This document shows positions 18,216 to 27,221 of a stretch of 64,000 nucleotides of DNA, piece after piece. The notes under the pieces were generated by a model. It saw only the letters and a program-made list of their open reading frames with translations. It was not told where the DNA came from and made no database searches. Position 1 is the first letter of the stretch. Each line of letters starts with the position of its first letter. The position numbers and the translations under genes are program-made. This DNA comes from Streptomyces sp. F001. GTDB lineage: Bacteria > Actinomycetota > Actinomycetes > Streptomycetales > Streptomycetaceae. The stretch lies in NCBI RefSeq assembly GCF_004187715.1, contig NZ_QZWF01000002.1, forward strand, positions 1-64,000, written 5' to 3'.

Positions 18216-18392
18216 TCAGGAACGGCGAGGTCTGGGGACCAGCTCGCCACCGCAGTTGGGACAGACGTCCCGCATCGCTTCGCTGCACGGCACACAGAAG
18301 GTGCACTCGTACGAGCAGATGCGGGCGGGCGCGTCGAGCGGCAGCGCCGCCGTCTCGCAGCGCTCACAGCGATCGCGCATCTCCAGTGCCAT
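18216..18392 (-). CDS. DUF1272-type small cysteine-rich protein
   Basis: A 58-aa protein with seven cysteines in zinc-ribbon-like spacing: CERCE, then CSYECTFCVPC, then CPNCGGELVPRP. This pattern is that of DUF1272, a small family of presumed metal-binding proteins with unknown function. ATG at 18392 is chosen because AAGGAC is upstream; the open frame extends further but without a matching start. It sits between the tautomerase gene and the DUF4865 gene on the same strand. Confidence 0.75.
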   Translation of the reverse strand: MALEMRDRCERCETAALPLDAPARICSYECTFCVPCSEAMRDVCPNCGGELVPRPRRS

Positions 18393-18488
18393 GTCCTTGC
18401 CTTTCGTCACCTCCGCAGACCATGGCGGCCTGTCACCTCCCATCCTCTGCACGGTCGTCATGGCCGAAAGTGGCCTTTGGGTCAGAGA

Positions 18489-19067
18489 TCAACATGATCG
18501 GGCCAGCCGATCGCGTCCCGGCGCGGACATGCGCAGTACCTCGAACACATCGCCCTCGGTCTTGGGCGTGTCGTGTTCCCACAGAGAGAAGTGGACGAGC
18601 TCCCAGTGACCTGTGTCCACGGCGGCCGCCGCCAGCACCGCACCGTCCTTGCCGGCCAGCCGCCCGGTCTCCCGCACCGCCTCCGCCATGACCTCGCTCA
18701 ACAGTCCGTCGGTCGGAACCCGTCGGCGCCGCCGCACCGCTGTCCGAGCGGAGGAGTGGGCGGCGCCGCCCTCCTCGTACGCCAGCCCGGTCCACTGCCG
18801 GACCGACGGCCGCCCGAAGTCGTCGGCGATCCCTTGGAAGGGGCCTCCCCAGAGGAAGGAGTTCATGCCCGCCACGGTGTTCCAGAGATAGAACGGCGCG
18901 TACTGGTTGACCGGCGATCCGTGCACACCTCGCTCGCGCATCAGATACGTCTTGAAGCCCAGGCCCTGCCACTCGTCGAGCAGGTGCCCCTTGCGCGCGA
19001 CGCGCCGGCGGATGATCTTCATGTCGTAGTCGGCGGGCAGAGTGAGTTCGTACTGCATCGCGTGCAT
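18489..19067 (-). CDS. DUF4865-like protein
   Basis: A 192-aa soluble protein beginning MHAMQYELTLPADYDMKIIRRR and continuing with KGHLLDEWQGLGFKTYLMRE and YAPFYLWNT, which matches the DUF4865 family as I remember it. The fold recalls antibiotic-biosynthesis-monooxygenase (ABM) ferredoxin-like proteins, but no function is established. A second start at 19058 is possible. It is 12 nt downstream of the TetR gene on the same strand, so it is very likely co-transcribed with, and repressed by, that regulator. Confidence 0.7.
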   Translation of the reverse strand: MHAMQYELTLPADYDMKIIRRRVARKGHLLDEWQGLGFKTYLMRERGVHGSPVNQYAPFYLWNTVAGMNSFLWGGPFQGIADDFGRPSVRQWTGLAYEEGGAAHSSARTAVRRRRRVPTDGLLSEVMAEAVRETGRLAGKDGAVLAAAAVDTGHWELVHFSLWEHDTPKTEGDVFEVLRMSAPGRDRLARSC

Positions 19068-19079
19068 CGGGCCGCCTTC

Positions 19080-19637
19080 CTAGCGCGGTGAGAGAAGGGA
19101 GAGCAGACCCCGGACGCCCGCATCGAAGGCGGCGGGCGAACCGGACGCGCGGGCGAGGACGTAGCCGCCCTGGACGGTTGCGACGATCGTCGCCGCGATC
19201 GACTCACCGTCGAGCCCGGGCGCGAACTGGCCCTGCTCCTTGCCCTCCTCGACGATCCCGGCGAGCCGTTCACGCAGCCAGTCGATCGTCTCGTCGACGG
19301 GCGCCCGCAGGTCGTCGTTCGCGATGACGTCCGGGTCCATCGTCAGCCGCCCTATCGGACAGCCGCGCAGCACATCGCGCTCGCGCCGCAGATACGCCTC
19401 GATGCGCTCGTACGGCGTTCCCCGACCGTCGAGTACTCCCGCGGCGGTAGCCCGCATCTCCTCGGCGGTCCGCCGGATTGCGGCCAGGGCGAGATCCGGC
19501 TTCCCCTTGAAGTGGTGGTACATGCTGCCCTGCCCGGCGCCCGCGCGCTCCAGGATGGCTTTGGGGCTGGTGCCCACATAGCCGCGCTCCCACAGCAGTT
19601 CCCGGGTGGACTCGATCAGTCGGTCCGAGGTGCTCAT
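19080..19637 (-). CDS. TetR-family transcriptional repressor
   Basis: A 185-aa protein with the TetR N-terminal helix-turn-helix (LIESTRELLWERGYVG, then GAGQGSMYHHFKGKPDLALAA, in part) and a ligand-binding C-terminal domain of the TetR_C type with a GCPIGRLTMD motif near residue 90. ATG at 19637 gives the usual short N-terminal arm. A 22-bp palindrome begins 8 bp upstream of this start, strongly suggesting autorepression and control of the downstream DUF4865 gene. Confidence 0.88.
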   Translation of the reverse strand: MSTSDRLIESTRELLWERGYVGTSPKAILERAGAGQGSMYHHFKGKPDLALAAIRRTAEEMRATAAGVLDGRGTPYERIEAYLRRERDVLRGCPIGRLTMDPDVIANDDLRAPVDETIDWLRERLAGIVEEGKEQGQFAPGLDGESIAATIVATVQGGYVLARASGSPAAFDAGVRGLLSLLSPR

Positions 19638-19644
19638 GCCGTCA

Positions 19645-19666
19645 CTGTACATACTAGTAGTTACAG
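19645..19666. promoter_or_regulatory. TetR operator palindrome
   Basis: A 22-bp inverted repeat: CTGTA at 19645-19649, centre ACTAGT at 19653-19658, TACAG at 19662-19666, with outer and inner parts symmetrical. It lies directly upstream of the TetR start at 19637. Size, symmetry and position are those of a TetR-family operator. Confidence 0.65.
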
Positions 19667-19819
19667 AAATCGAGCCCTCTGGAGCAGCGGAACCGGCCCT
19701 GCGTACTCCCCGTGAGGTACCCGCACTGCCGCTGGCCGTACGACGACCCGGAAGCCCCTGCGGCGCGAGTCTCGAGGCATCGACGAAAGATCCGATGACG
19801 CGACTGGAGATGACTCGAG

Positions 19820-20107
19820 ATGCAGACCCTCGCACACTGGGACGGCGGCCCCGGCCCGTGGATCCTTCTCTTCCCGCTGATCTGGGCGGCAGTGATCGTC
19901 GGCGCCGTCACCGTCCTGCGCCGCACCGTCGGGCGCGGCCGTCGCGCACCGTGGCGCGGGGTGGACGACAGCCGCCCGACCGGCGACTCGCCCATCGCCG
20001 TCCTCGGCCGCCGCTTCGCTTCCGGCGAGATCGACGAGGACGAGTACTGGCGCAGGCTGTCCGTGCTGGACGAGCAGTTCGGCCGTACGGACAGGGGCGG
20101 GCGCTGA
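19820..20107 (+). CDS. SHOCT-domain membrane protein
   Basis: A 95-aa protein with one transmembrane helix (PWILLFPLIWAAVIVGAVTV, about residues 13-32), a basic linker and a C-terminal SHOCT domain (IAVLGRRFASGEIDEDEYWRRLSVL, read at about residues 59-83, given here in part). SHOCT is a short helical oligomerisation or binding motif found in many Streptomyces membrane proteins of unknown role. It starts about 150 bp from the divergent TetR gene. Its stop overlaps the start of the FtsX-like relic. Confidence 0.8.
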   Translation: MQTLAHWDGGPGPWILLFPLIWAAVIVGAVTVLRRTVGRGRRAPWRGVDDSRPTGDSPIAVLGRRFASGEIDEDEYWRRLSVLDEQFGRTDRGGR

Positions 20108-20436
20108 CCGTCACCGACCCCGTCGCCTTGGAGCGCACCTTCGAACTCGGCACCGTGCGGGGCTCCCTGGACGCCCTTGGCGCCGACGGCATCGCGATCA
20201 CCGAGAGGGAAGCCGACAAGCAGGCCCTCATCCTCGGCGACACGGCCCGGCTCACCTTCACCGACGGCCGGAGCGAGACCTTCACCGTCCGCGCGGTGTA
20301 CGGGCAGTCCGAACTCGCGGGGGACTACGTCGTCACCCGCGCCGCCTGGGCGCCGCACCGCATCCAGGACTCCGACACGCTCGTCAACGTGCTGCGCGCC
20401 ATCGCGGCGGAGCGACGGGCCTCGGTCCTGCGGTGA
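20107..20436 (+). pseudogene. Relic of an FtsX-like ABC permease (periplasmic-domain fragment)
   Basis: The plus-strand frame reads DPVALERTFELGTVRGSL ... GADGIAITEREAD ... LGDTARLTFTDGRSETFTVRAVY ... AGDYVVTRAAWAPH, which resembles the extracytoplasmic MacB/FtsX core domain of the large Streptomyces ABC permeases. There is no ATG or GTG start, no membrane segment, and no continuation after about residue 105, so only an internal piece of a protein normally near 850 aa is left. The final residues before the stop (VLRAIAAERRASVLR) no longer match. It follows the SHOCT gene directly. Most likely a deletion remnant. Confidence 0.6.
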
Positions 20437-20463
20437 CTTCGCCGAGGCCCTCTCACCGCCCGG

Positions 20464-20988
20464 TCAGCCGACAACGGCCGACCGGGCGGGAGCGTGTTCG
20501 GGCGTACGGCCGACGGGTTCGGCCTCCGCGAACCCGGGTGCGGGCTCCGAGGCCGTGCGGCGGGCCGGGCGTGGGGGCGCCTTCACCGGGGGCGAGGCCG
20601 TCGGCAGCGTGAACCAGACGACCTTGCCCTGGTCGCCGTCGGGCCGCACCCCCCAGCTCTCGCTCATCGCCGCCACCATCGCGAGACCGCGCCCGCAGGT
20701 GGCCAGCGGATCCGCGTCCGCCACCACCGGGAGGCGGGGGTCGCGGTCGCGCACCGACACCATGAGGCGGTCGAGCAGCAGCTCGATCTCCACGGTGCAG
20801 GTCTTGTCGGGTTGGGCATGCCGGTGGACGTTCGAGAGCAGTTCGGTCACACCGAGCGCCGCTCGGTCTATCAGGGCATCCAGATGCCAGTAGCGCAACT
20901 GTGCAGATACGATTCTGCGGACCTGGCCGATCCGCGACGGCAGGGCTTGGAGCTCCACCGTGCAGTGCCTGCGTGGGTGACTGATCAC
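20464..20988 (-). CDS. HATPase_c anti-sigma-factor-like ATP-binding protein
   Basis: A protein of about 174 aa with a GHKL ATPase fold. The N box is ALGVTELLSNVHRHA, the G1 box is VRDRDPRLP and the G2 box is TCGRGLAMV. Streptomyces encodes many such small RsbW/SpoIIAB-like proteins, some acting as anti-sigma kinases, often with SpoIIE phosphatases. There is no phosphatase or anti-anti-sigma gene next to it. GTG at 20988 (VISHPRRHCTVELQ) is preferred since GGGGAG lies upstream; GTG at 21024 would add 12 residues. The last 45 residues are Pro/Ala-rich and probably unstructured. Confidence 0.82.
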   Translation of the reverse strand: MISHPRRHCTVELQALPSRIGQVRRIVSAQLRYWHLDALIDRAALGVTELLSNVHRHAQPDKTCTVEIELLLDRLMVSVRDRDPRLPVVADADPLATCGRGLAMVAAMSESWGVRPDGDQGKVVWFTLPTASPPVKAPPRPARRTASEPAPGFAEAEPVGRTPEHAPARSAVVG

Positions 20989-21024
20989 GGCTGCGACTCC
21001 CCGACGTGAGGTCCGGAAGAACAC

Positions 21025-21409
21025 GGAGTTCGGATCCAGCAGCGCGCCTGCGTGAAACTGCCGCCTGCTGTCGTGGCCGGCGGCTGGTTCGCAGCGTTAT
21101 CGCCGGTAAACCCAGAGTGACGTGAGACCAGAGTGACGCAGGGGGTCCAGCCGCGCAACTCGCGGCTGTGTGGCGGCCATGGCTCGTCCGAGCGGCTGCG
21201 CGGCTCACGTCGACGTGGCCTGCACGACTCAGGCGGGCATGGCTGTCACGGCCCACGTCCGTGGGGCCACCACGGCCCACCGCCGCCGGTCGGCCACCGA
21301 GGGCCACCGCGGCTCGGCCGCCCCGCGCCTCCTCGCCTCGCTCGCCCGGCGCCACCGCGGCTCGGCCACCCACCGTCACCCCCGCCGGGCCGCCCCGCCC
21401 CGGCGGCGC
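21025..21409. other. Intergenic region without convincing gene; GC-rich direct repeat
   Basis: Open frames here have no recognisable protein content. A 17-bp sequence, GCCACCGCGGCTCGGCC, occurs twice (21303-21319 and 21351-21367), and the stretch 21240-21400 is very GC-rich with short inverted repeats. The promoter of the HATPase gene is expected near 21000-21100. Confidence 0.4.
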
Positions 21410-21733
21410 TCAGCCGTCACGGCGTGCCGCCCTGCGTACGGCCTCGATGAAGCGGCGTGCCGCGGGCGGTCCCGGCTCGCCCGGTGCGGGGTCGTGCTCG
21501 CCCAACGTCAGTGAGTAGCGCTTGCCGTTGAGGTCGGCCAGCGCGCGTGCCCCGGAGGCGAACCAGGGCTTCGACGCCCGCACCGCCTGCACCGGTGCGC
21601 TGTCGATCTCGCTCCCGTAACTGGTGAGCAACTCCAGCCTGCCGTCGCTGATCCGGACCTGCCCGGCCCGGGTGAGGGAGCGCAGGCCCTTACCGATCCG
21701 CACCCCCATGGCCGTGAACTCCGGCTCCGCCAT
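21410..21733 (-). CDS. Small conserved-looking protein of unknown function
   Basis: A 107-aa protein starting MAEPEFTAMGVRIGKGLRSL. It has a compact beta-rich look (GQVRISDGRLELLTSYGSEID, then NGKRYSLTLGEHD) with no membrane segment or catalytic motif I can name; the N-terminal part could be a small PH-like or SH3-like barrel. ATG at 21733 follows an AGGAGGG site at good spacing, which argues that it is real. No functional link to its neighbours is visible. Confidence 0.65.
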   Translation of the reverse strand: MAEPEFTAMGVRIGKGLRSLTRAGQVRISDGRLELLTSYGSEIDSAPVQAVRASKPWFASGARALADLNGKRYSLTLGEHDPAPGEPGPPAARRFIEAVRRAARRDG

Positions 21734-22041
21734 GCCCTCCTGCCCCCTCCTCGCGCGTGGCTTCCTGTCCGGCGTTTTCGTCCCGCGCGGTGCAGTCTGC
21801 CCGTCACCGAAGTCGCGCACCAGTGCGCACGTCACCCGGGCATAGGCCACCCGGAGCACTCGCGCGAATGCGCCCCCGAGGGCTTTTGCCGGGGGTGGTG
21901 CGCAACGGTCCACCGCGCCTCCAGGGGCGCCTTTGAGCTGCTCAAAGATGCGTTTATGCAGGTGAGAAGCGTGCGGAAGCCTGTTTATGATCGGTGTACC
22001 GGCCGCGCCACCCGCCGGACAGGCCCTAAGGAGCCCCCGCC
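21734..22041. promoter_or_regulatory. Intergenic region upstream of the Cds1-like gene with a CTTTGAG palindrome
   Basis: No gene is seen in these 308 bp. CTTTGAG (21931-21937), CTG, CTCAAAG (21941-21947) form a perfect 7-bp inverted repeat about 95 bp before the GTG at 22042. A possible -10 element, TTTATGAT, lies at about 21984-21991. An AAGGAG ribosome site is at 22028. The palindrome may be an operator. Confidence 0.4.
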
Positions 22042-23166
22042 GTGACCACCCCCCAGCAGACCAGGACCGGCGCCACCCTCGACGTCGACCACAGCGACAC
22101 CGTCTACCGCGGCTGGCTGAAAGAGGCCGTCCGCAAGGTGCAGGCCGACGCCAACCGTTCTGCCGACACCCACCTCCTCCGGTTCCCGCTGCCGGACCAC
22201 TGGGGCATCGACCTGTACCTCAAGGACGAGTCGACCCATCCCACCGGCAGCCTGAAGCACCGGCTCGCCCGCTCGCTCTTCCTCTACGGCCTGTGCAATG
22301 GCTGGATCCGGCCGGGCCGCCCGGTGATCGAGGCCTCCAGCGGCTCCACGGCAGTCTCCGAGGCGTACTTCGCGAAGCTGATCGGCGTGCCCTTCATCGC
22401 CGTCATGCCCCGCACGACGAGCGCCGAGAAGTGCCGCCTGATCGAGTTCCACGGCGGGCAGTGCCATTTCGTGGACGACCCGCGCACGATGTACGAGGAG
22501 TCCGCCCGCCTCGCGGCCGACACGGGCGGCCACTACATGGACCAGTTCACCTACGCGGAACGCGCCACGGACTGGCGCGGCAACAACAACATCGCCGAAT
22601 CCATCTTCCGCCAGCTGGAGTTGGAGCGGTTCCCGCAGCCCGCGTGGATCGTCGCCACGGCCGGCACCGGCGGCACCTCGGCGACCATCGCGCGCTACGT
22701 CCACTACATGCAGTCCGACACGCGCGTGTGCGTCGCCGACCCGGAGAACTCGTGCTTCTTCGAGGGCTGGACCACCGGCGATCCGGACGTCACCTGCGAC
22801 TCCGGCTCCCGCATCGAGGGCATCGGTCGGCCACGTATGGAACCGAGCTTCGTGCCCGGCGCCATCGACCGGATGATGAAGGTGCCCGACGCGGCCGGTA
22901 TCGCCGCCGTGCGCGCCCTGGAACAGGCCATCGGCCGCAAGGCGGGCGGCTCGACCGGCACCGGTCTGTGGAGCGCCCTGAAGATCGTCGCCGAGATGGT
23001 GGCGGACGGGCGTACGGGCAGCGTGGTCACCTTGCTGTGCGACCCCGGGGACCGCTACCTGGACAAGTACTACTCGGACACCTGGCTCGCCGAGCAGGGA
23101 CTGGACATCACGCCGTACACGGCGGCGATCGGGACACTGCTCGCCACAGGCCGCTGGCCGGACTGA
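22042..23166 (+). CDS. PLP-dependent cysteine synthase family protein (Cds1-like cysteine desulfhydrase)
   Basis: A 374-aa fold-type II PLP enzyme. The PLP lysine is in [10 protein letters not shown] (about residues 72-81), the substrate/phosphate loop is [15 protein letters not shown], and the glycine-rich PLP phosphate loop is [15 protein letters not shown]. Overall it resembles mycobacterial Cds1, which splits cysteine to sulfide, ammonia and pyruvate, more than CysK/CysM. It differs from those by its longer N-terminus (about 40 residues before the barrel). GTG at 22042 follows AAGGAG. It is the only sulfur-related gene here, so its role is inferred from family. Confidence 0.82.
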   Translation: MTTPQQTRTGATLDVDHSDTVYRGWLKEAVRKVQADANRSADTHLLRFPLPDHWGIDLYLKDESTHPTGSLKHRLARSLFLYGLCNGWIRPGRPVIEASSGSTAVSEAYFAKLIGVPFIAVMPRTTSAEKCRLIEFHGGQCHFVDDPRTMYEESARLAADTGGHYMDQFTYAERATDWRGNNNIAESIFRQLELERFPQPAWIVATAGTGGTSATIARYVHYMQSDTRVCVADPENSCFFEGWTTGDPDVTCDSGSRIEGIGRPRMEPSFVPGAIDRMMKVPDAAGIAAVRALEQAIGRKAGGSTGTGLWSALKIVAEMVADGRTGSVVTLLCDPGDRYLDKYYSDTWLAEQGLDITPYTAAIGTLLATGRWPD

Positions 23167-23170
23167 GCGC

Positions 23171-23641
23171 TCACCGTGCGAGCCGCCGGTCCAGCGCCGT
23201 CACGGCGTCCTTGAACGCGCGCCCCAGGCCCGCCCGCGCCAGCCCGAGCACGAGGCGGAACACCGGCGTCCCGTCGGCGGCGAACGTCCACTGCACGCGC
23301 GTGCCGGCACCGGCCGGCGTGAGCCGCCACTCCTCGACGAGCGCACGGGCCCCCGGCGTGTTGGTCTCGTCGACGCGGTACGCGTACACCTCGGGCTCCT
23401 TGGCCACCAGGATCGTCTCCGCGAACTGCGTACCACCTTTGAGCCGGATCTCCCGTCCGGCGCCGTCGTCGGTGGGCCGGGCCAGCGTCACTGCTGAGAA
23501 CCACTGCGTCCAGCCGGGCACGTCCTCGGCGAGCGCACGGAAGACCGTCTGAGGGGGAGCGGTGATCTCGCGGGCGAAGACCAGCCGTACGGGCGCGGCC
23601 CGGACGAAGTCGACCTCCACCGGACGCAGACGGCGAGCCAT
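23171..23641 (-). CDS. SRPBCC-fold polyketide cyclase/lipid-binding family protein
   Basis: A 156-aa protein of the START/Bet v1-like superfamily. It starts with VRLVFAREITAPPQTVFRALAEDVPGW (in part), a beta strand and helix that open the ligand cavity, then has VEEWRLTPAGAGTRVQWTF and a long C-terminal helix (FRLVLGLARAGLGRAFKDAV). Many Streptomyces members act on or bind hydrophobic ligands; no specific function can be assigned. It is convergent with the Cds1-like gene with 4 bp between stops. Confidence 0.78.
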   Translation of the reverse strand: MARRLRPVEVDFVRAAPVRLVFAREITAPPQTVFRALAEDVPGWTQWFSAVTLARPTDDGAGREIRLKGGTQFAETILVAKEPEVYAYRVDETNTPGARALVEEWRLTPAGAGTRVQWTFAADGTPVFRLVLGLARAGLGRAFKDAVTALDRRLAR

Positions 23642-23723
23642 GCGAAACCCCCTGTACGGCAGGCAGGGACAGGGCAGCCCACCATAGCTGGCGGCCCGTC
23701 AGATGTCTGCGCCGCCGACGCGG

Positions 23724-24554
23724 TCAGAGGTCTTCCGCGTCCTCCTCCTCGCCCGCCACCACCAGGTGCCGCAGATGCTCGGAGATCTCGGCCCGGGCAT
23801 CGGCGGGCAGCCCCGAGTCGGTGACCAGCGTGTCGACCTGCTCCAGCGTGGCGAAGGAACTCAGGCCCACCGTGCCCCACTTGGTGTGGTCGGCGACCAC
23901 CACGACCCGCCGCGCCGACTGCACCAGGCGCCGGTTGGTCTCCGCCTCCGCGAGGTTCGGCGTCGACAGACCGGCCTCCATCGATATCCCGTGCACTCCG
24001 AGGAACAGCACATCGAAGTGGAGCGTCGCGATCGCCTGGTCGGCCACCGGCCCCACCAGCGAGTCGGACGGGGTGCGTACGCCGCCCGTCAGCACCACCG
24101 TGGCTGCGCCCTGGCGCTGGCCCGAGGAGCGCTGCGCCGCGTGGAAGACGTCGGCGACCCGCACCGAGTTGGTGACGACGGTGAGATCGGCCACCTCGAT
24201 CAGGTGGTGCGCCAGCGCATACGTCGTCGTACCGCCCGACAGTGCGATCGCCGAGCCCGGCGCGACCAGCTGCGCCGCGGCCTTGGCGATGTCCTCCTTG
24301 GCGGTGAGCTCCAGACCCGACTTGGCCTCGAAGCCCGGCTCGTGTGTGCTCGCCTCCGCCACCGGGACCGCGCCGCCGTGGACCTTCTCCAGAACACCCT
24401 GGCGGGCCAGCGCGTCGAGATCGCGGCGGACCGTCATGTCCGACACGCCGAGCTTGCGGGTCAGCTCGTTGACGCGGACGCCGCCGCGGCGCCGCACCTC
24501 GTCCAGGATCAGGGCGCGCCGCTGCTCCGCGAGGAGGTTCTGATTCTCACTCAC
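23724..24554 (-). CDS. DeoR-family transcriptional regulator
   Basis: A 276-aa regulator with an N-terminal DeoR winged helix (RVNELTRKLGVSDMTVRRDLDAL) and a C-terminal sensor domain with ALSGGTTTYALAHHL and VVVVADHTKWG. It is a paralogue of the regulator at 9480-10259. GTG at 24554 is favoured by a GGAG 6 nt upstream; ATG at 24590 would add 12 residues. No sugar genes flank it. Tandem 10-bp repeats at 24722-24741 in its upstream region may be its operator. The C-terminal tail (VAGEEEDAEDL) is acidic. Confidence 0.85.
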   Translation of the reverse strand: MSENQNLLAEQRRALILDEVRRRGGVRVNELTRKLGVSDMTVRRDLDALARQGVLEKVHGGAVPVAEASTHEPGFEAKSGLELTAKEDIAKAAAQLVAPGSAIALSGGTTTYALAHHLIEVADLTVVTNSVRVADVFHAAQRSSGQRQGAATVVLTGGVRTPSDSLVGPVADQAIATLHFDVLFLGVHGISMEAGLSTPNLAEAETNRRLVQSARRVVVVADHTKWGTVGLSSFATLEQVDTLVTDSGLPADARAEISEHLRHLVVAGEEEDAEDL

Positions 24555-24721
24555 GTACGCTCCGGTCCTTTCCTCAAGCCCGTCCGACATGCTCTCGCAC
24601 CCGCTCCGACAAGGACATTCTCCCCGCCCCGGTGCGTTGGCGTCCCATATTCCCACGGGGCGGCCCGGGACACGCCACCGGCTGCCCCGACGCGAACATG
24701 CCAGTCGTGGCCTTGTCCTTT

Positions 24722-24741
24722 CATCCTTTGCCATCCTTTGC
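24722..24741. repeat. Tandem 10-bp repeat CATCCTTTGC, possible DeoR operator
   Basis: CATCCTTTGC occurs twice with no gap (24722-24731, 24732-24741), and a partial copy (GTCCTTTCAT) overlaps the left side. It lies 170 bp before the DeoR start and 120 bp before the divergent membrane-protein gene. Direct repeats with this period are typical of DeoR-family binding sites. The 306-bp region 24555-24860 contains no gene. Confidence 0.35.
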
Positions 24742-24860
24742 CTGTCTGTCACACGGATCGGGGAGATTCGGTGAGGAGAGGTGTGGGCGGGGCGTCCAGC
24801 GGAGATCCTTGAGCCCGCACCGACAGATGCCAACGGCAGGTCACGGGGGAAGTGCAAGAA

Positions 24861-27221
24861 GTGGAACGTGCGCAGGAACGTGCGTGGAACGACGGGGCGG
24901 CCGGGCCCGCCGAGCGGCCCGATCATGCCGGGGCCGCCCTGGAACTGCTGGTCCACGGGGTGGGCGGTGCCACACCCGAGCACATGCTGGACGACCCGCG
25001 CACGGTGCGGATCTCCGGCGACGACACCGCGGCCGTCTTCCGGCGCGCCGACGACGTCGAGGTCGAGACCCGCACCGACACCGCGGCCCCGGACGAACGG
25101 GCCGGCCATGCCGCCGGACGGCCGGTGCCCGAGGCGTACGTCTGGTCCAACCTCACCTCCGGCAACAGCGCCCGCGCCCTGTGGCTGCTGTTACTGCCGT
25201 TCATGGTGGCCAACCTCGCGCACTGGATGCGCCCGACCGCGCGGGGCCGCGTCCGGACGGTGCGGCTCTACGGGCTGCTGGTCCGACTCGTGGGACTGAC
25301 CCTGACGGTGCTGCTCGTCGCGGCCGCCTGCGAGGTCGCCCTGGACCTGACCGCCTGGCAGTGCGCGGGCACGCACTCCTGCGCCGAGCGGCATTCCTGG
25401 CTGGGCTTCCTGTCGCCCACGGGTTCCGACGGCGGCTGGTGGAGCCCGCCGGGCCGCAGGCTCGCCCTGGCGTCCCTGGTGCCCGCCGCCCTGGTCGGCC
25501 TGCTGTGGTACCTCTCCCTGCGGACCTGGGCCGCGTACGAGTCCGAGCAGCCGCTGTCGCGCACCCCCGAGGACGAGGAGGACACCGGCCGCACCTCACT
25601 GGGCCGCCCCGGCTTCTGGTACGGCCGGCGCCTGGTCGCCCGGCTGCGCGGCGCGCACACTGCCGCGGGTCTGCTCACGGTGGCCGCCGCGGTCGCCGGC
25701 GCCGCCGCCCGGTACGACCGCGAACCCGGCGGACCGGCCGTCCTGGAGACGCTGGGACGGCTGCTGGAGGCGGCACTGGTGATCGGCGCGGCCCTCGTCG
25801 TGTGGGCGGTCTGCCGACGGGGCCGCAGCGAGCAGCACCTCGACCAGGGACTCGATGCGTCCCTCGTACGACACCTCCCGCTCGGCGCCCTCGCCCTGTT
25901 CGCCCTCAGCCTGATCTACGCGGGGTGGGAGCGCCCTGAGTGGGAATCCGACGGTCGGCTGCCGGGCGATGCGGCCTTCGGCGGCATCGCCCTCGTACAG
26001 GGCCTGCTGGTGATCGTCCTCGGCGTGGTCGCCCACCTCCTCCACCGCAGCGCTCCCGACCGGCGTGCCGCGATGCGCGGTCTGGCCGGGCCCGCCGTCG
26101 CGATGCTGGCCTGCGCCCTCGGCGCCGTGATGTCCGGCGGCGTGTCCCAGCGGGTGGCCGACTGGCTGGACGGCACCCGGGCCGCCATCCCCGGTGCGCC
26201 GGTCCTGCTGACCTGGCAGGCGTCCGTGATCCCGCCGCTGCTGGTGGTCCTGCTCGGCCTGTGCGGCTGGCAGGCGTGGCGCACGCTGGGGCTGGCCCGC
26301 GCGGAGCGCGCCGTGGTGGAACGCACCTATCCGGGCGAGCCCAAGGACCCCGAACGCACCCGCCGGATCGCACGCACCCGCGCCATGGCCACGCTCACCG
26401 ACCGCGGGCCCCTCTTCGTCGCCGCGACCTCCACTGTCGGCCTGCTCCTGGGCACCGGGGCTCTGGTCGGTGCCATGGCCACGGAGCAGACCCCGAGCCG
26501 GGCCGCCGAGCACACACACCCCTTCGTCCACGGTGCCGCGGAGACCGCCCAGGCCCTCGGCTCCTGGCTGATCGGGCTCGGCTTCATCCTCTTCGTCACC
26601 TGGGGTCGGCGCGCCTACAAGGACGCCTCCGCCCGGCGCACCATCGGCATCCTCTGGGACGTCGGCACCTTCTGGCCGCGCGCCGCGCACCCCTTCGCCC
26701 CGCCCTGCTACGCCGAGCGAGCCGTGCCCGACCTGACCTGGCGGATCACCACCTGGACGCGCACCACCGGCGGACGCCTGGTGATCTCCGGCCACTCCCA
26801 GGGCAGCGTCCTCGCCGCCGCCGCGGCCTGGCAGCTGACCCCGACCGTGCGCAAGAGGGTCGCCCTGCTGACGTACGGCTCTCCGCTGGAGCGCTTGTAC
26901 GGCCGCTGGTTCCCCGCCCACTTCGGCCCGGCCGCGCTCACCGCCCTGCACCACGACGTCGACTGCTGGGCCAACCTGTACCGGCTCACCGACCCGATCG
27001 GCGGCCCCGTCCGGCTGCCCGACGACAGCGAACCCGAGGTCGACCGCGAGCCGTTGCAGGACCCGCTGGCCCACGGCCGCACCGACCTTCACCCACTGCC
27101 CGCCCCTGTCCTCGGCCATTCCGAATACCAGGCGGACCCGGCCTTCGGCGCCGAACGCGCTCGCCTGCTGGCCCGACTGCGCCCGGAGGTGCCGGCGCAG
27201 CGCCCGGAGGCCGACTCCTAG
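24861..27221 (+). CDS. Large integral membrane protein with a C-terminal alpha/beta-hydrolase-like domain
   Basis: A 786-aa protein with an N-terminal soluble part that begins [20 protein letters not shown] (a lipase-like HGxG loop, about residues 25-45), then about 9-10 hydrophobic helices between residues about 105 and 590, and a C-terminal soluble region with the nucleophile elbow [16 protein letters not shown] (about residue 640) and [14 protein letters not shown]. It thus looks like a serine hydrolase split around a membrane domain. GTG at 24861 fits the GGGGGAA ribosome site; GTG at 24852 is too close. A TTA codon at 25191 suggests bldA control. The stop codon touches the IS insertion at 27221. 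Function unknown. Confidence 0.75.
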   Translation: MERAQERAWNDGAAGPAERPDHAGAALELLVHGVGGATPEHMLDDPRTVRISGDDTAAVFRRADDVEVETRTDTAAPDERAGHAAGRPVPEAYVWSNLTSGNSARALWLLLLPFMVANLAHWMRPTARGRVRTVRLYGLLVRLVGLTLTVLLVAAACEVALDLTAWQCAGTHSCAERHSWLGFLSPTGSDGGWWSPPGRRLALASLVPAALVGLLWYLSLRTWAAYESEQPLSRTPEDEEDTGRTSLGRPGFWYGRRLVARLRGAHTAAGLLTVAAAVAGAAARYDREPGGPAVLETLGRLLEAALVIGAALVVWAVCRRGRSEQHLDQGLDASLVRHLPLGALALFALSLIYAGWERPEWESDGRLPGDAAFGGIALVQGLLVIVLGVVAHLLHRSAPDRRAAMRGLAGPAVAMLACALGAVMSGGVSQRVADWLDGTRAAIPGAPVLLTWQASVIPPLLVVLLGLCGWQAWRTLGLARAERAVVERTYPGEPKDPERTRRIARTRAMATLTDRGPLFVAATSTVGLLLGTGALVGAMATEQTPSRAAEHTHPFVHGAAETAQALGSWLIGLGFILFVTWGRRAYKDASARRTIGILWDVGTFWPRAAHPFAPPCYAERAVPDLTWRITTWTRTTGGRLVISGHSQGSVLAAAAAWQLTPTVRKRVALLTYGSPLERLYGRWFPAHFGPAALTALHHDVDCWANLYRLTDPIGGPVRLPDDSEPEVDREPLQDPLAHGRTDLHPLPAPVLGHSEYQADPAFGAERARLLARLRPEVPAQRPEADS

